A DNA stretch of 64,000 bases from Sycobia sp. Sy_11 (lineage: Eukaryota; Arthropoda; Insecta; Hymenoptera; Epichrysomallidae). Position numbers and translations under genes: made by a program. The stretch is taken from the NCBI GenBank assembly GCA_018907035.1, contig JACCIC010000206.1, positions 602,501 through 666,500 of the forward strand. The letters run 5' to 3'. Below are positions 61,435 through 64,000 of this stretch, piece by piece; the first letter of the stretch is position 1; each line of letters opens with the position of its first letter. The notes under the pieces are model-generated. The model ran no database searches and had not been told where the DNA came from. It was given only the letters and a program-made list of their open reading frames with translations.

Positions 61435-61879
61435 GGGGGGGGGGAAGAGTGAGAGAGAAGAGACAGTGAGCGAGAAATGGAATGTTATAATTAAGCATAC
61501 ACCAGCGCGTCGCGGCCCAACAAACTTAATGATAAGTACACCTGGCTCGGCGCACGACGATGCGCCTTTAGCGAGGCAAATCTCAATTCAAATATCCCCT
61601 CCTCGTGCGCAAAATCGCTCTCGTGTCTTTATATACGTACATCGTCGACGAGTGGCTTCCGCCTCCTCTGATTTCCCTTTATTCGTCGTCCCGGCCCTCC
61701 CCCACCTCGGCGCTGCACGGGGCGCGCCATTGATACCGGTTTAATTGCGAATTGGCCGAGGCAACGGAAACGAACGACGATCGACAGACGCCGCGTTCCG
61801 CACAATCGCTCCGTCTCATATCCACGCGTTGCGCGAGCGCAGCGAGCGAGCGACTGTCACGGGTAAATCGCGCGCGAGC
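61435..61879. other. Mixed block after G10 run, nothing recognised
   Basis: A GA tract runs into G10 at 61435-61444, then unique CpG-rich sequence follows. Confidence 0.5.
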
Positions 61880-61949
61880 AAAAAAAAAAAAAAGAAAGAA
61901 AAAAACAACAACAACAACAACAACGACGACGACGACGACAGCAGCAGCA
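61880..61949. repeat. A-run, (AAC)n, (GAC)n, (AGC)n compound repeat
   Basis: An A run with G interruptions, about six AAC, about five GAC and three AGC units in tandem. The steps differ by single substitutions, as in stepwise microsatellite evolution. The + frames across it read poly-Thr or poly-Asn/Asp. Confidence 0.95.
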
Positions 61950-62374
61950 AAAAACGAGATAGAAATGAAAATCGTCACACACCGTATCGTCCCCGCGGCT
62001 ATTTTGCATACCGGCCCCGAATACTCGTTCGTTATACCGCGATAGAAATATGCGCGCGCTGCTGTATGTAATGCCGCCCGGGAGCGGCTTATGCGCGGCG
62101 CCCGAGCGTCGTTACCCGAAGCCGAAAAAACGAAAAACTCCCCTCGCCATCGGCAGCCTCTGTGACCCCCCCCCCACCCGTGGGTACAGGCGGGGGATTA
62201 TTCGCCGCCGCGCACCTCCGCGGGGCCCCCGCGAAATTTCGACCAGCCGACGTCCCGATTTGGCCTTTGATTATTCGCGGGGTTTTTTGCGCGAGCCGGC
62301 GCATTGTCCGTGGCCGCGGCCGCGAGGCAGCGGCAGCGGCGGCAGCAGCGCAGCTCCCCGCACAAGCGTCATTA
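61950..62374. other. GC-rich block, nothing recognised
   Basis: CpG-dense with C9 near 62167 and GGC/GCA units near 62330-62350. Confidence 0.5.
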
Positions 62375-62408
<34 letters not shown>

Positions 62409-62409
62409 C
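62375..62409. repeat. (ACGC)n tetranucleotide repeat
   Basis: About eight ACGC units, fully alternating purine-pyrimidine. Confidence 0.97.
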
Positions 62410-62609
62410 GTCATTATGCGCGCTCGATGCGCGCTCCCGGTTTTGCGTGCGCGAGCGTGTAATGCGAAAAATTTTGTCCTCCCTTATTCTATTATGTATA
62501 CAGGGCTGGGCAGTCCGAGCGAGAACCCTACACGCTCGTAATTTATACGACGGGTACTGGCGCACAGACACATATTACACGTATATGTATGTATAATATA
62601 GACGTTCGT

Positions 62610-62616
<7 letters not shown>

Positions 62617-62647
<31 letters not shown>
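62617..62647. repeat. poly(A) tract, 31 bp
   Basis: The longest A run in the window. It could be a retroposon tail, but the sequence before it shows no recognisable element body. Confidence 0.97.
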
Positions 62648-62649
<2 letters not shown>

Positions 62650-64000
62650 GCCCCGGCATTTATTATAATTAGGCTTGGTCGCCCTTCACGATATTTTCTC
62701 CTGTTATTAATTCGCTCAAGGTATATTCGCGGCGCAGGTAAACAGTCGAGTACGTTAATTACGATCATTATAACGTTGTCGAAACTGAGTTAATATTTGA
62801 ACGAGAAATGTGTGCACTGATGGGTATAGAAATCGATCGGTTTTCCAACCGTTAAAGAGTGGCTTTGGTAATTAAAATGTGAATTTTGAAGCTCGTATCA
62901 GCTGGAGCTTAAATATGTAGATTGCGTTAATATCCATAATTTTACTCTGCTTATTATTTTTAGTATTTTTAAAACTTTGAACGACATTTTTTATGAATAT
63001 ATTATCCCATGGATGTGCGCAATTTCGACTGAACTTCAATTTTCAAATACATTCGCGTCAAAAATAACGAATGTTGCTGCTTCAAATAAAATTAAATACC
63101 GTTGTTCTTAAGTAATTTATTTGATTTTAGTACGCCTATCGATATTGCTCGGTGCAAGTACGAGTTGCCCAGGAAATAACTGAATTAATAATGTTTGAAT
63201 GTCTGTTTTAATATTAGTTTATACAAGCGCGATATTTGAATGATATAGGTGAAAAAAATATATTAAAAGTTTCTTTATCCAAATTGAGAGCTCGATAACG
63301 AAAACGAATGTTTTTCTAAGATTGTTTTATAGGCTATAACGATAGGCACATTTTGGAAATTTTATTAATAAAATTGAACATTACATTGTTCATTCAGACT
63401 TATTGCAATTGTTTTTAAAATTAATACTTGTGTTTAATAAATAGCTCAACATTGCATTTATACGATTTTAAAAACATTTCCGTTTTCAACTGCGTAGTTG
63501 ATTGAGCAAAAGTGATCCGCTAGTACTAAAAACAGAATACACAGAGCATTATAAGAATCTCTAAGAAATATTTATCCAATGTTCTACTACAAACTGTATG
63601 CGTTTAAATATGATAAAAAATTTCGCGCCTACAGTTTTACGAATTACGTCGTAAGTGCTAAATATAATTCGCAAACTGCGCCAAAGTTAATCTCAATTTC
63701 AGTTAAAAAAATAACTTAATGCGTGAAGCCGATTCCACACACGCACACACACACATACATATAAGGCTAAATATATATACTTTATGCCATCGTATCTTAT
63801 CTGAAGAGCATTAACGATGCAAACGTGCTTACGTTTAAAGTAAAAAGCTTGCAAAAAATTTTCACCGGTTATGAAATCATCACTGCGATCCTGCACAAAT
63901 AAGATAATTCAAATAAGACACATATCATCCGCAGTTAACATTCTCAAAGCGCATCGGGCATTTAACGCTTGACTTTAATATTAAATCTTATCATAAATCG
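62648..64000. other. AT-rich block, nothing recognised
   Basis: Complex AT-rich DNA with a short CA patch at 63740-63754. No exon, RNA gene or element was seen up to the window edge. Confidence 0.55.

Noticed and set aside
62617..62647. A31 run as a retroposon tail
   Set aside because: No SINE or LINE body, no internal pol III boxes and no target-site duplication could be seen around it.
1..64000. tRNA, rRNA, CRISPR arrays, telomeric TTAGG repeats, known conserved miRNAs
   Set aside because: I looked for B-box-like GGTTCGA words, direct repeats with unique spacers, TTAGG arrays and several common insect miRNA seeds. None appeared in a proper context.

Overview
This window looks like eukaryotic, most likely insect, non-coding DNA. 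There are no prokaryotic gene clusters, rRNA, tRNA or CRISPR arrays, and no open frame resembles a protein family I recognise. CpG is abundant. AT-rich, low-repeat stretches of 0.5-2.5 kb alternate with GC- and CpG-rich stretches loaded with microsatellites: about thirty (TA)n tracts of 33-58 bp, many long (GA)n/(CT)n tracts, several (CA)n tracts, and runs of 8-13 C or G. This pattern suits a hymenopteran (wasp, ant or sawfly) intergenic region or very large intron. That assignment is inference from texture, not homology.

Layout. 1-3.4 kb: mostly AT-rich, holding a 1.2-kb element with 15-bp perfect terminal inverted repeats. 3.4-9.3 kb: mixed, with an unassigned 155-codon open frame at 4.8 kb, a possible terminal exon at 6.1 kb and dense TA/CT repeats. 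9.3-12.2 kb: AT-rich, with a field of diverged repeats at 11.1-11.6 kb. 12.2-19.4 kb: microsatellite-rich and GC-rich, ending in a cluster of short inverted repeats at 18.7-19.0 kb. 19.4-26.9 kb: alternating blocks. 27-30.2 kb: AT-rich and nearly repeat-free. 30.2-41.2 kb: GC-rich blocks with large GA, GT and TA tracts, separated by AT-rich gaps. 41.2-43.7 kb: AT-rich and free of microsatellites, holding a tight cluster of five AGGTCA half-sites. 43.7 kb: the best coding candidate, a short first coding exon with a strong splice donor. 43.8-49.6 kb and 51.5-62.6 kb: GC-rich blocks with C/G homopolymers. 49.6-51.5 kb and 62.7-64 kb: AT-rich and featureless.

No set of cooperating genes can be described. 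The most coherent reading is a regulatory landscape around the start of one gene on the + strand near 43.7 kb, whose later exons lie mostly or wholly outside the window. Most long open frames here are artefacts of dinucleotide repeats, which read as Tyr-Ile, Leu-Ser or Arg-Glu runs. I treat them as non-coding.
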